A DNA stretch of 64,000 bases from Corbicula japonica (Eukaryota > Mollusca > Bivalvia > Venerida > Cyrenidae). The translations under genes were made by a program, and so were the position numbers. The DNA lies in NCBI GenBank assembly GCA_038501625.1, contig JAZAYU010000365.1, forward strand, positions 62,001 through 126,000, read 5' to 3'. Shown piece by piece: positions 1-10,825 of this stretch; position 1 is the first letter of the stretch; each line of letters starts with the position of its first letter. The notes beneath the pieces were generated by a model, which saw only the letters and a list, made by a program, of their open reading frames with translations, made no database searches and was not told the origin of the DNA.

Positions 1-29
1 CAAATAAACTCGCTCATAGATCTGGTCCC

Positions 30-137
30 AAGATTATAAAACTGAGAATGAAAACCAGTCTCAAATCTCAAACATCTGATTGGCTAAAATTGAGACAGAT
101 TTGTGACTGGTTTCAAATATCCGTTTTATAACATTCA
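30..137. mobile_element. Palindromic MITE (family B), diverged copy
   Basis: Starts CCCAAGATTATAAAACTGAG and contains CATCTGATTGGCT. The right arm reads TTTATAACATTCAGC. It is shorter and more diverged than the near-perfect copies at 38.9 and 48.9 kb. Confidence 0.65.
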
Positions 138-140
138 GCT

Positions 141-904
141 CTTACCAAATCATTTAAAATGATCGTCAAAACATAAATGTTATTGAATGACTGGAAAATC
201 CTGCTCTTTATGTTTTAAGACTTTTTTTAAACCTTTGTCTCTTGCTTAAAAACTATGAGCGAATTTTCAAATAAAAACATAACATGCAAAAATAAATTGA
301 ATGACGTCATAACCTAAAAAAATAAAAAAATAAAACAGCGGAGTAGCATCCGATATAACCAATGCTGTGTAGTCATTAGTTAGAATATTCCTAAATTTGG
401 AATTTTAAGTTGCTGAAATATGCACGCAAATAGATCTGTATCCAAAACCCTTTCATTTTACTCTAACATTTTCAATTTGTTATTTCGGATATAAGTGTTA
501 GCAAGCAAGCAACAGAAGGATGTGCATGTGTGTGTATGTGTTGGTGTGAATATGTTGATAAAATCACTTCAAAAAGTTATGTATCTCTCTTCAAGGGGTA
601 AAGTCCATGACACCAAGTGTGCCATATTGGAATTTAACAAAATCAACTTTGCAAACAGTGTTAGTTCAAGCTCGTACCTCTTGTCTTCAACCCTGGTCTA
701 CCAGTCAAACCGCCCAAGTCTTAACCCAAGTCTACCAGTTTGACCGCTCCTATGTCCACTTCTCCGGTTGCAAGTTATATTCTATAGTTTACACTAACCG
801 GTTTTAAATAATATAACCAACAATGTAGCTGCAAGAAACTAATTAGCTATTGGAATTACAAGCAACTGATAGCTCGGCTGCTGGAGAATACCAGATTCCA
901 TACA
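141..904. other. No gene recognised
   Basis: AT-rich sequence with a short TG-rich patch (521-545). A short direct repeat built on CTACCAGT, about 37 bp apart, occurs near 698-740. The short ORFs show no family signature. Confidence 0.5.
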
Positions 905-1472
905 AGTAACTGATAACTTGGCATTAGGAAATACCAGATCCCGTAACTAATGACTGGGTTGCTCATATATTGCTCACAATTAACTGACAACTATGTTCCT
1001 CACAGATTGCTCAAAAGTAACTGATTACAAGTTGCTCTTGGATTGCTCACAAGTAACTGATAACTAGGTTGCTCATGGTATGCTGACAAGTAACTGACTA
1101 CTAGGTTGCTCATAGATTGCTAAAAAAGTAACTGACGACAAGGTTGCTCAAAGATTGCTCAAAAGTAACTGACAACTAGGTTGTTCATATATTGCTCATA
1201 AGTAACTGAAAGCTAGGTTGCTCATAGATTGCTCACAAGTAACTGAAAACTAGGTTTCTCATAGATTGCTCACAAGTAACTGACAACTAGGTTGCTCACA
1301 GATTGCTCAAAAGTAACCGAGAACTTGGTTGCTCATAGATTGCTCACAAGTAACTGACAACTAGGTTGCTCACAGATTGCTCAAAAGTAACTGAGAACTT
1401 GGTTGCTCATAGATTGCTCACAAGTAACTGACAACTAGGTTGCTCATGGAACGCTCACGAGTAAGCAGTCAC
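905..1472. repeat. Minisatellite, ~37-bp unit
   Basis: About 13-14 units built on GGTTGCTCATAGATTGCTCA then CAAGTAACTGACAACTA. The left edge (905-1000) is degenerate and the right end (1300-1450) most uniform. Two adjacent units near 1320-1440 alternate between GACAACTAGG and GAGAACTTGG, suggesting a dimeric step. Confidence 0.9.
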
Positions 1473-1474
1473 CA

Positions 1475-1533
1475 TTTTAGCCAGATCAGATGCTTGAGAT
1501 TTGGGACTGGTTTTCATTCCCAGTTTTATAACC
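1475..1533. mobile_element. Half copy of palindromic MITE family B
   Basis: Contains ATCAGATGCTTGAGATTTGG, then GACTGGTTTTCATTCCCAGT and TTTATAACC, corresponding to the right arm only. It directly follows the 37-bp minisatellite. Confidence 0.65.
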
Positions 1534-1954
1534 CTGTGTGCAGGCTACTTGGTGACAATTCTGAAAATTCTAAAGACATGGCTTAAAATGAAAATCAATC
1601 AAACAAAAATGGTTTACGGTTATGACTTCATTTAGTTAGATAAGAAGATATTCTGAATTTTCAGCAACTTAAGGTAGAGATAGCTTAATGCCAGAATATC
1701 TTAATACCCCATGTGACAGGTTTTACTCACAGGACTTCTAATTGTCTTGCCGGTCTTGAAGCAAGTCCTTCCACTGAATAACACAACACTATAAAATATG
1801 AATGTCCTCAAACTAAGTCAGAAACGCAATCATGATCTTTGCTTGGAAATCTGCAGGGGTCAGGTCAAACTTGAATTCTTCCAGTAAATCTGTCATCAAA
1901 CAGAAAGGTAAACCTTTAAATTAACATGTAATCTATCGGATATGGATGTTATTC

Positions 1955-2160
1955 ATGGGCGGATAGTGTAGATCCACATCAGCTGGCATCCCTGTGCCGT
2001 TGATGACGAGATCTACATTTATCGCTTTTTGATAAATAAGTTTATGTTTGACGAATGAGCGAACGGTTTGAATCCTGGTCAGACGGCATGGACGTGGAAT
2101 TAATCAACATCTACACTGTTAGCACATGCAATAAAAGCTGTATGCAAGGAAGAAAGGGTT
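1955..2160. mobile_element. Family A MITE (piggyBac-like), degenerate
   Basis: Contains GTGTAGATCCACATCAGCTG, ATCAACATCTACACTG and the terminal GGAAGAAAGGGTTA. The central part is diverged. Confidence 0.6.
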
Positions 2161-2433
2161 ACAAAAGTACATCTCAAACTACTTTTCCTTACATGTAGCA
2201 AGTAAAAATTAACAGATACAGTGCAAAAGTTGTCAAATCATTGAAAATTGGGACCATATTTGAACACACAAAATTTATGTTGCGCAATCAAGAACCATAA
2301 AGAGTGTTAAATCATCAAAGTTCGGGGCAATAGTCCACAATGTTCAGTTGGATGATCTGAGGACACTGTACATGCCTCAAAATAAAAAAATGTTATTGCA
2401 CCAGGGTAACAAGAAACACCATCATTTTGCCCC

Positions 2434-2631
2434 AACGTTATAAAACTGAGAATGGAAATCAGTCTCAAATCTTAAGCATCAAATGGCGTCCAGGACTGCC
2501 AGGACTGGTCAGGAGACCAGTCTCAGTACTCAGTCGTCTGATTGGCTGTACTAGTTGCCATTTCAGCCATTCAGATGCTTGCATTTTGAGACTGGTTCTT
2601 ATGACATTTATGTTTTACGATCTTGGGCCCA
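2434..2631. mobile_element. Palindromic MITE family B, diverged with central expansion
   Basis: Left arm ACGTTATAAAACTGAGAATG, right arm ending TTTACGATCTTGGGCCC. Both carry the CTGATTGGCTG / GCCATTTCAGCC core, but about 60 bp of extra sequence separates the arms. Confidence 0.65.
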
Positions 2632-3019
2632 TAACGTTTGTTTCTTGTTATTTTATTAAAATATATCACATTTTATTACTTTTGTCACAAACTTATTTTT
2701 TTATTAACTGTCTCCTCTTAATATCGTTATACATCTATTTTTAACAATATTATAATTTACAGCTATTCACAAAACTGAAACAGTGTTTTTGTCTATAAGG
2801 ATAATGTTGATTTTTTAGCCAACCACCCCAGCAATCCTTTGTTTCGGCAGCAGACGACAGTTTGGAGGGGTGAGTGCGAAACTATTCTATCTACTTTATA
2901 TTTCTATATAGGATAGAACAGTTTCGCGTAAGCCATTGTTGTACATGACCGTACTTCCATTTAGTGCGTGTTAAGCCCTCTGGCATCTAGTGATTGAACC
3001 GCCCGCCCATCCGTACGTC

Positions 3020-3550
3020 CGTCCGGTTAACTTTTTTCTGCAATTTTGATATTTCTCAATTTCTACAAAGGGCATTGGCATAAAAGTTTACAGATTTAAT
3101 AAACAGTTGACAGGTCATGACCCAGACAAGTTACATAACTCTGGGTACCTTATTTCTGGGGTTATCTCCCCCATTTTGTACTTCGAAGAAAATGTTCGGC
3201 AATTTTGATATCATTTTCTCGAATTCTACAGACAGAATACACATAAACGTTTAAACACATACCTAACAGCGCACATGTCATAACCTTGACAAGTAACATA
3301 ACTCTAGAAACCTTATTTCTGGAGTTATCTCCCCATTTTATAATAGGGAAAATGGTAGTCTCAATAATTCAACTGCAAGCACAGACCAATTATCATACGG
3401 ACGTTTTCGTTGTTTGTCCTTTACAGGAAGAGCGAAGAGCGACCATCGTATATATAGAAAAGCTCTTGTTGCGCACAAATAGTTGGGCTAGGGAAAATGT
3501 TTAACCTGTTTCTGCAATTTGGATATTTCTCAATTTCTAATAAATTCGTG
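3020..3550. repeat. Degenerate tandem repeat, ~160-bp unit
   Basis: TGCAATTTTGATATTTCTCA near 3040 recurs in altered form near 3198 and 3514. ACCTTATTTCTGGGGTTATC near 3147 recurs near 3309. A unique stretch of about 135 bp interrupts the array. Confidence 0.55.
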
Positions 3551-3573
3551 GATTATAATTTTCTTAAATATTT

Positions 3574-4630
3574 TCAATTTAAATTCCATTCTTCGCTTGT
3601 TTTCGAATACATTGGTCGATCTGGATCGCTCTGTCCATGAAATTCACAAAAATTAGAATCCCATGAAAAGTAATAACTCAAAGGAATTCGTTTGCCGTTT
3701 TTTTTGTCAAAGGGAAATAACTGCATAACAAAGTCTACCATCACTAGTTGTTTCTCATATTCGACATAAAATTTGTACGGCTCGTCAGCAATGTTGCTAA
3801 ATATCATTGACAAACCGCAAAGCCGTTGTGGGGAGGGGGTTAATGTTATTACTGTACAGGGCCCAAGATAACTGTTCGTTTGTTAAAATATTATCGTTTT
3901 CAAAATGATGTATCAGCACGCTTTGATAAAATATGATTGAGCTTTCGCGCGGACGCTACTGGAATTTGGAATTTAAAAAAACAACATTACACCAACAAAC
4001 CTCTAAAATTCGCACATATTAGAAATAAAATGTATTATCAAACTTCGGGGAAATCGATAAAAATTAAATTGATGAATACTTCAGCAAAGTTTGGCGCTTG
4101 AATAAAGCGTAATATTACATCTTAGTTGAACAATAGAGTTAGGGTATCCAACAACAAAAAATGCTAAAACGCCAAAGCGAATTTTACGAGAAGTAGTTAA
4201 CTTCCTTGTAAAAAGATCGGATTTTGCAATCCTTGACTAACTGAATCAAACTAATAAAAACATGTGATTTTTGAAATTATGTACAAGCGGGATATAAGAT
4301 ATGTAATTTACTGAAATACGGAAATTTGCTTTAAAAAATCTACAATTAAATTAATGCATGTAGAGTCAGTAGTGCTGCTGTTTTACGGTTTATTACTGGT
4401 AAGTGAAACACGATACAGTGTTTATCACCTTAGCAGCGTTAAGTTGGCAGTCGGTTAAGGAGAAAAGCAAACTTAAATAAAAGACTAAAATCTAAATGAA
4501 ATGTTAAGGCCCCCACACCGGCCCATAGAATCTTTCTCCGTCGTTGTCAGAAAATAAACGACTGTTGTAAACCAAAATCTAGAGGCCTCTGATTGGCTGT
4601 TGAATGACGTCACACTTGCTCTATGTATCT
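3574..4630. other. No gene recognised; one suggestive minus-strand ORF
   Basis: A 79-codon minus-strand ORF (3574-3813) contains FSWDSNFCEFHGQSDPDRPM, which looks protein-like. No domain family is recognised, and no flanking exons or repeat context settle it. The rest is AT-rich with no clear structure. Confidence 0.3.
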
Positions 4631-4635
4631 ATTTT

Positions 4636-4640
<5 letters not shown>

Positions 4641-4707
<67 letters not shown>
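4641..4707. repeat. (CT)n microsatellite
   Basis: An uninterrupted CT run of about 67 bp. Confidence 0.97.
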
Positions 4708-4710
<3 letters not shown>

Positions 4711-5159
4711 CTGCTTATCAACAAGGCCTACTGCTCATCACAATAATTCATGATAAACCTTGACATGGATAAAGCATGATTGAGTAAATGTGCACTATTT
4801 GTGATAAAGATTAAAAATAGTACAGCTTATACTTTATAAACCAGCAACTGGAAGGTAAAAACAACGCACCGACAACATTATATGGCAAACATTGTGCAGC
4901 TTTTGTGCAACTCGAAGGTTTAACATATCGTAGTAATGTACGTAGGCATTCCAAACATACGTATGGCAATAAATCAGGGAATAGGTTAAGTGGCATCGAA
5001 TTGCTATCAGCAACCCAGTTGTGATAATGATAAACATACATCTGTAATATGACTCCAAGTTCATTGTATTTTAAAACCTAATACTAGCTGGTGTTTTTAT
5101 GTACTTATAAACGTGAGGTAGCCTAATTTAAACCCCAAGAAAAGATAACTAAAACTCGC

Positions 5160-5376
5160 TAAGGATTTTCTGGCGGTTATAGCCGCCAGACAAAATTGGT
5201 TTACTTGTCGTTGTCTGCTGAAAGTACAGACATGCGCAGTGAAACAGTCAAACCGGCCCAACGACATACCAACGGTTCGGTGTCTACTTTTGGTTCAGTT
5301 CGGTAGCGGCATAATGACTTCAAACGGCGAAACTTGTTGTGGTTATTCGACCAAATAGTCCTACATGTGTGTTGGG
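5160..5376 (+). promoter_or_regulatory. Possible METTL13 promoter and 5' non-coding exon
   Basis: This is one of the few non-repeat, locally GC-richer stretches upstream of METTL13. It contains an NRF1-like ATGCGCAGTG near 5233 and ends at a good donor (GTAGGTATAG, from 5377). It would supply the upstream exon that METTL13 needs. A 14-codon upstream ORF begins at the ATG in GGCATAATGACTTC. This is inference only; no transcript evidence is available. Confidence 0.28.
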
Positions 5377-5454
5377 TAGGTATAGTTTTCGGATTGTATC
5401 ATAAAGCTATTTAGAGATATGTGCTATTCATGTCTTAGAATGCGTCAAGTTTTT

Positions 5455-5530
5455 AGAAGCCTTGACCAGGATTCGAACTATGGACCTCCGGTTTACGGTG
5501 TCGACGCTCTACTGAGCTACTGAGGATATT
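5455..5530 (-). mobile_element. tRNA-derived SINE head
   Basis: On the minus strand, TAGCTCAGTAGAGCGTC (A-box-like) and GTTCGAATCC (B box) sit at tRNA spacing. Acceptor arms do not pair well (CCTCAGT against TCAAGG), so it is better read as a SINE head or tRNA pseudogene than a functional tRNA. Confidence 0.6.
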
Positions 5531-5629
5531 TGATTCGATTTTGGAAACTGTTAAAAACAATCTCAATAAAAATACTTAAGGCAGTTTTGATTCAACCTTT
5601 TACTCATATATAATTATGGGTTTTATATT

Positions 5630-5729
5630 TTGTGCGACCAGTGTAGATCAAGATCAGCTGGCATATCTGTGCCATCTGCTCTGGATCTACACTAGTCACT
5701 TCTTGGATAAGAAATAACCTAATGCGGCT
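5630..5729. mobile_element. Left half of a family A MITE split by a later insertion
   Basis: Contains GCGACCAGTGTAGATCAAGA and GAAATAACCTAATG, then stops at ATGCGGCT, the target duplication of the 4.6-kb element. The other half resumes at 10325. Confidence 0.75.
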
Positions 5730-5786
5730 GGGTGGCACGAAATACCCAAATCCACCCAAACCCACCCAAGAAATGAGGGATTCTTT

Positions 5787-6212
5787 TCTTCGAGTTTCGA
5801 GTAGGGATCTTCGAGTTTCAAGTAGATAACTTCGAGTTTCGAGTGGTAAATATCGAGTTTCGAGTTAAGACTCTAAGTTTTCAACTCGAGACTCGAAGTT
5901 TTCAACTCGAGACTCGAAGTTTTCAACTCAAGACTCGAATTTTTCAACTCAAGACTCGAAGTTTTCAACTCGAGACTTGACGTTCTCAACTCGAGACTCG
6001 AAGTTTTCAACTCGAGACTCGAAGTTTTCAACTCGAGACTCGAAGTTTTCAACTCGAGACTCGAAGTTCTCAACTTGAAACTCGAAGTTTTCAACTCGAG
6101 ACTCGGAGTTTTCAACTCGAAACTCGAAAATTCCAACTCGAAACTCGAAGATCCCAACTTGAAACTCGATATTGTTACTTGAAACTCGAAGTTTTTAACT
6201 CGAAACTCTTTC
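5787..6212. repeat. CTCGAG minisatellite block 1 with orientation switch
   Basis: Unit of 21 bp, typically ACTCGAGACTCGAAGTTTTC. From 5787 to about 5872 the unit runs in reverse (CTTCGAGTTTCGAGT), then it flips at about 5874, so the block can fold on itself. Because 21 is a multiple of 3, long spurious ORFs arise on both strands. Confidence 0.93.
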
Positions 6213-6790
6213 ATGTATGTTTTGAATGTAAAAGCCAAAACCATAATATTATTGGAGCTAATTTAATGTTTTCATGAAAAAAAATTTGGGAAGAATTGTC
6301 TCTCTACTTTTGATTGTTTAGAAAGAGAACATCATTACTGTTGTACATGCTAGGTCATGTCGACAATGTCATTTGAATGCTTGTTCCTACTGATAAATAT
6401 GCAGAAGTTATGAATCTAAATTCAACCTTTTTGAAAGCAATTTATGCCTATCTCTAGAATTTCAATCATACCGGTATATTAATCACCAAATGACAATTCA
6501 TGAAAAGCATTTCGTAGGGTTATAATTTTCAGCTTTGCGTGTTTTTACAAAATCTTACTATTTGCTCATTTTCTCCCCTTACGACTTCCACTCTATGAGA
6601 CTTACTATAAGGGCGGACGAACCATTTTCTTTTTACATGTATCTTGCTTCACATCTTTTATTTATTGGCTTAATTCTCATTGTGTCAATATTAAGTAACA
6701 TGAATAGTCTCTATTATATTTGTGTTAAATATACTCGTCAGAAATGGAGGAAATAAGGATGATATTAATACCACTTGCTTGCATATTCAG
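6213..6790. other. AT-rich spacer inside the foldback composite
   Basis: No coding or repeat structure recognised. Confidence 0.5.
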
Positions 6791-6791
6791 A

Positions 6792-7100
6792 CTACAATAT
6801 TTTCAACTCAAAACTCGGCATTTTCAACTCGAAACTCGATATTTTCAACTCGAAACTCGATATTGTCTACTCGAAACTCGATATTATCTACTCGAAACTT
6901 GACATTTTCAACTCGAAACTCGAAGATCCCTACTCGAAACTCGATATTTTCAACTCTAAACTCGAAGATTTTAACTTGAAACTCGATATTTACCACTCAA
7001 AACTCGAAGATTTTAACTCGAAACTCGACATTTACCACTCGAAACTCGAAGTTATCTACTTGAAACTCGAAGATCCCTACTCGAAACTCGAAGAAAAGAA
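6792..7100. repeat. CTCGAG minisatellite block 2
   Basis: Diverged units (ACTCGAAACTCGATATTTTC and similar). The right end (7075-7108) is the inverted counterpart of 5766-5810, so blocks 1 and 2 delimit a foldback of about 1.35 kb. Confidence 0.92.
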
Positions 7101-7109
7101 TCCCTCATT

Positions 7110-7841
7110 ACATACATCACATATTAACTGCGACTTGAATGTTTTACAACTCAGGTTTGATAGATATGACATATTTTCTATGCTATTGCACTTTTCTTTA
7201 TCTTTTAGTCAAACATTGGCCAATCTGAATGATTTATGGATGTTTCTGAAGGGTGCAAAGTCAGGGTCAGCAGAAATACCCTGTAAACAAGCGTTCTGTT
7301 CACAACATATTGTCTTTTACTTAGTAGTTTTTGTGAAACTTTTCTCGGGAATAGGATAATAAAATCATATGTTTTTAAAATTCTGGTAACATCTTGAATA
7401 AAAACTCGATTTAGAGTACATTTTTTCTTGTATGAAACAATCTGAGCCTAAATAACTGGAAGGCTAAATCCTTTTTATACTTTAAGCGACATAATGTACC
7501 AAAAACAAGAAGTTTTTATTGTGGCTTCTGTTCAAAGTGATAAAATTGTAATGCAGACAGGGGTTCACAAGGGGTATTTGGTTCAGAAATAGCAAGGAAA
7601 ATCTTATATGTGCATGTATTTGTCAACATCAGAATCTGGTGGATTCAGCCACATACATGAACTCGCGTATAGTCCTGAATGTATGTTTAATTTGTATCAC
7701 AATGTCATGTTTTATGTGTACTTAATCTCTGTCTTTATCTAACAAGTTTTATCATAGCGACTTGAAACTAAAGAAATTCTTTTGCAATGCATTGTAAGAA
7801 AGCTTATTCCGAGACTTGATAATTTTATCACATTATCTTAA
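7110..7841. other. No gene recognised
   Basis: AT-rich sequence within the composite element. The ORF extending from block 2 into 7359 has no recognisable domain. Confidence 0.45.
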
Positions 7842-8167
7842 GGCCATAGAAAATTAATTCCTAGATTCTCATCCTAATTTTAGGAAAAAATGGGGCGGGT
7901 GGGCGGGTTTTATTTTTTAATTTTTATTTTTCATTCTCACTGTGAACGTATCTATATACATGTGTTGAAGTTTTAACAACTTTCTTTTTCATTATAAGAA
8001 TTAAGGACATTGTACAGAAATGCTATTATTAAAATAACGTTGAATAAAAATGAACGTAAGGTAAATTTTGATGTACATATTTTTTTTTCAAAATAAAAAA
8101 CATTCGGGCGGAGTGAATTTCGAGGGGCGGGCGGGGATGAGAATCTAGGAATTAATTTTCTATGGCC
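7842..8167. mobile_element. Harbinger-like MITE (family C), copy 1
   Basis: Flanked by TAA on both sides (7839-7841 and 8168-8170). Inverted ends GGCCATAGAAAATTAATTCC and then TAGATTCTCATCC, 30 bp or more. Contains GGGCGGGTGGGCGGG-type tracts next to the ends. TWA target sites are typical of PIF/Harbinger. Confidence 0.75.
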
Positions 8168-8169
8168 TA

Positions 8170-8927
8170 ATTGATAGGTTTTAAGTCGATATCGACATTA
8201 AAAAAGTACTGATAAACTATAGTTGGGTGTTCTACCAAAGTACCAAAACAAAAATGATAATCCCAATAAAATTTAGTCTAGTAAGCAAATTGCTAGCATG
8301 AAAACGTAATCGCCAGAGCTAATAAAATGTATTAAACGACGACTTTACATGCCAGGTCTGACAGACTCTGACACCAGATGGAAAGGGAACTTTTAAAGTC
8401 ACCGTACACGAAAATAGTAAAATACTTGCAGGCTCGTTTTATCGAGCCTGTTCATGGACGCTGTCTTATGGAAATGAATTTTACTGCACTCGCCGCAACT
8501 CTATTTTTGAAGCATACAGGCTCTTGCATGTGTACACAGACATTTCAGTGACCTCGGTAGAGCTCTAGGACTGAGTGTTTTAAATGGCATGGTTTACTTA
8601 AAATAACAATTAGATAAATTTGTTTAAATATTTTAATCTTTTTTTTATTTTGGTATCTAACACTACAACTCAACACCTGTCACATTAACATTGCCTATGT
8701 CAGGTTGATGACCTGACTGCCATTTACAGAATAAACAACAATTTGTTTAACTTCTAGTTCAAGCATTTGAAAAAATGTTTAAAATCACGTTATAGATCAT
8801 TTTTGATTTCATGGGTAATGGCGAATATTCTTTACCAAATTTCTGATAAAATTCCACATTTCACATGTAAATATTTTATTGTGAATAGTCGGTTTTGTTA
8901 TTAAATAACAGGAAACGTGAAAAATTG
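8170..8927. other. No gene recognised; one short repeat
   Basis: 8385-8520 contains a small hairpin (GGCTCGTTTTATCGAGCC) within a segment that resembles 29338-29465. The remainder is AT-rich. Confidence 0.45.
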
Positions 8928-9752
8928 CCAACTCGAAACTCGAAGTTTTCAACTCGAGACTCGAAGTTTTCAACTCGAGACTCAAAGTTTTCAACTCGAG
9001 ACTCGAATTTTTCAACTCGAGACTCGAAGTTTTTAACTCGAGACTCGAAGTTTTCAACTCGAAACTCGAAGTTTTCAACTTGAGACTAGATGTTCTCAAC
9101 TCGAGACTCGAAGTTTTCAGCTCGAGACTCGAAGTTTTCAACTTGAGACTCGAAGTTTTCAACTCGAGACTCGAAGTTTTCAACTCAAAGTTTTCAACTC
9201 GAGACTCGAAGTTTTCAACTCGAAACTCGAAGTTTTCAACTCGAGACTCGAATTTTTCAACTCGAAACTCGATGTTCTCAACTCGAGACTCGAAGTTTTT
9301 AACTCGAGACTCGAAGTTTTCAACTCGAGACTCGAAGTTTTCAACTTGAGACTAGACGTTCTCAACTCGAGACTCGAAGTTTTCAGCTCGAGACTTGAAG
9401 TTTTCAACTCGAGACTCGAAGTTTTCAACTCGAGACTCGAAGTTGTCAACTCGACTCGAAGTTTTCAACTCGAAACTCGAAGTTTTCAACTCGAGACTCG
9501 AATTTTTCAACTCGAAACTCGATGTTCTCAACTCGAGACTCGAAGTTTTCAACTCGAAACTCGAAGTTTTCAACTTGAGACTAGATGTTCTCAACTCGAG
9601 ACTCGAAGTTTTCAGCTCGAGACTCGAAGTTTTCAACTCGAGACTCGAAGTTTTCAACTCGAGACTCGAAGTTTTCCAACTCGAAACTCGAAGATCCCAA
9701 CTTGAAACTAGATATTGTCTACTTGAAACTCGAAGTTTTCTACTCGAAACTC
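8928..9752. repeat. CTCGAG minisatellite block 3
   Basis: About 38 units of 21 bp; the most homogeneous block. A roughly 267-bp higher-order period is visible: ACTTGAGACTAGA recurs at about 9078, 9345 and 9574, and the pattern of TTTTCAGCTCGAG follows each. Confidence 0.93.
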
Positions 9753-10025
9753 GATTCTTAGAAACTGTAACACTCCCCAAATCTACCCAAATCTTAGTAG
9801 TTTCATATAAATCTTTACAAATTCTATAAATGTTTTAGCTATCTTTTGTTCAATACTGAATAAAACAATCAAACTTTATATTTGAAGAATTTATTAAATT
9901 GAAATTTTGATCAATTTACAATCTTAAAGTACAGTTATATCCCTCCCTATATTGCTTATATGTGGCTTATTAATAGCTTCAAAAATCTTAAAAGTTAATT
10001 AAACAACATTTAATAATTACTGTAG

Positions 10026-10066
10026 TCATCATCATCAGCAGCAGAAGCAGCATCATCATCATCAGT
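10026..10066. repeat. Compound CAT/CAG trinucleotide repeat
   Basis: CATCATCATCAGCAGCAGAA then GCAGCATCATCATCATCAG, inside the foldback composite. Confidence 0.85.
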
Positions 10067-10324
10067 GTACAACTACTTTGTTTTTTATGTTTGGTGAAAC
10101 ATACAGTTGCTAATAATGTTTAAAAACATTTGGGTAGATAAAAAGAAGTATTTTGATGATTAAAACTTATATGAAGTTAACTGTGTACTTACTTTTTTGT
10201 TCAATTTGGCCTATTCAATCATGAAATATGTAGATTTGAGGAATATTTACCAACAGCAACTATAAAATTAATAGATTTGGGTAGATTTGTGTATTTGGGT
10301 AGATTTGGGTATTTCGTGCTGCCG

Positions 10325-10395
10325 ATGCGGCTAATTCATACACCGTAGATCTCGATCAGACAGCAAAGATCTGATTGTGGATCTACACTAGATAT
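10325..10395. mobile_element. Right half of the split family A MITE
   Basis: Resumes after the duplicated ATGCGGCT with GATCAGACAGCA and GGATCTACACTAG, complementing 5630-5729. Confidence 0.7.
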
Positions 10396-10479
10396 AACAT
10401 TAGATATACACTGATTACCCATGTGAAAACGGCCTATCTTATCTAGTAAAGGGTTTATTAAATAAGATGTCTAACTGCT

Positions 10480-10676
10480 GTCATCCATATATGCATTTTT
10501 AGGCATGTGCAACCATTGTAGATACAGATCAGCCAGCACATCCATGCTGTCTGATCTGGATCTGCACTGGTTGCATTTTGGTCAGATTTTGGTTTTAATC
10601 AACAAGGGAAGTTTAGATCCAGATCAGACGGCACAGATGTGTTCCATTTAGGTGTATCTAAGGAGAAAAGGGTTAA
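10480..10676. mobile_element. Family A MITE
   Basis: ATCCATATATGCATTTTTAG at the left, two GATC palindromes, and GGAGAAAAGGGTTAA at the right. Lies 32 bp upstream of the first METTL13 coding exon. Confidence 0.75.
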
Positions 10677-10708
10677 CACAAAACCAATTTGTTTTTTGTT
10701 TTTTTCAG

Positions 10709-10825
10709 GAAACAATCGCCAACTAGAACAACAATGAATTTATTACCAAAAGATCACAGTGAGTTTGTGAGACCTGAGTACTGGGAGCAGTTCTTCAAGA
10801 AGCGTGGGGCAAAAGCTTTTGAATG
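10709..10825 (+). CDS. METTL13: METTL13 exon with start codon (5'UTR end plus residues 1-30)
   Basis: A T-rich tract ends in CAG at 10708. It is followed by 25 nt of 5'UTR and ATG at 10734, then [20 protein letters not shown] and onward. The donor GTGATT follows 10825 (phase 2, splitting the W31 codon). Because this exon opens with an acceptor, at least one upstream non-coding exon exists. Confidence 0.93.

Larger units (their letters stand above)
5730..10324. mobile_element. 4.6-kb foldback composite element with 8-bp target duplication
   Basis: Flanked by ATGCGGCT at 5722-5729 and 10325-10332. The terminal inverted repeats agree in 28 of 31 positions and share CACGAAATACCCAAATC. Interrupts a family A MITE. 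Internal content: three blocks of a CTCGAG minisatellite, an internal inverted pair AGAAAAGAATCCCTCATT (5772/7090 region), a Harbinger-like MITE (7842-8167), and AT-rich filler. No transposase ORF is recognised. The superfamily is unassigned; 8-bp duplications occur in hAT and P-type elements among others. Confidence 0.78.

Noticed and set aside
3574..3813. 79-codon minus-strand ORF with a protein-like composition
   Set aside because: No recognisable family, no splice context, and no second exon could be found; kept only as a note.
6775..7359. 194-codon plus-strand ORF extending beyond the minisatellite
   Set aside because: The first half is minisatellite and the second half has no domain, no homologue recognised and no splice context.
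8809..9829. Several long overlapping ORFs on both strands encoding SLELKTS or NSRLEVF repeats
   Set aside because: They are translations of the 21-bp minisatellite; all frames stay open because the unit is a multiple of three, and no flanking coding sequence supports a protein.
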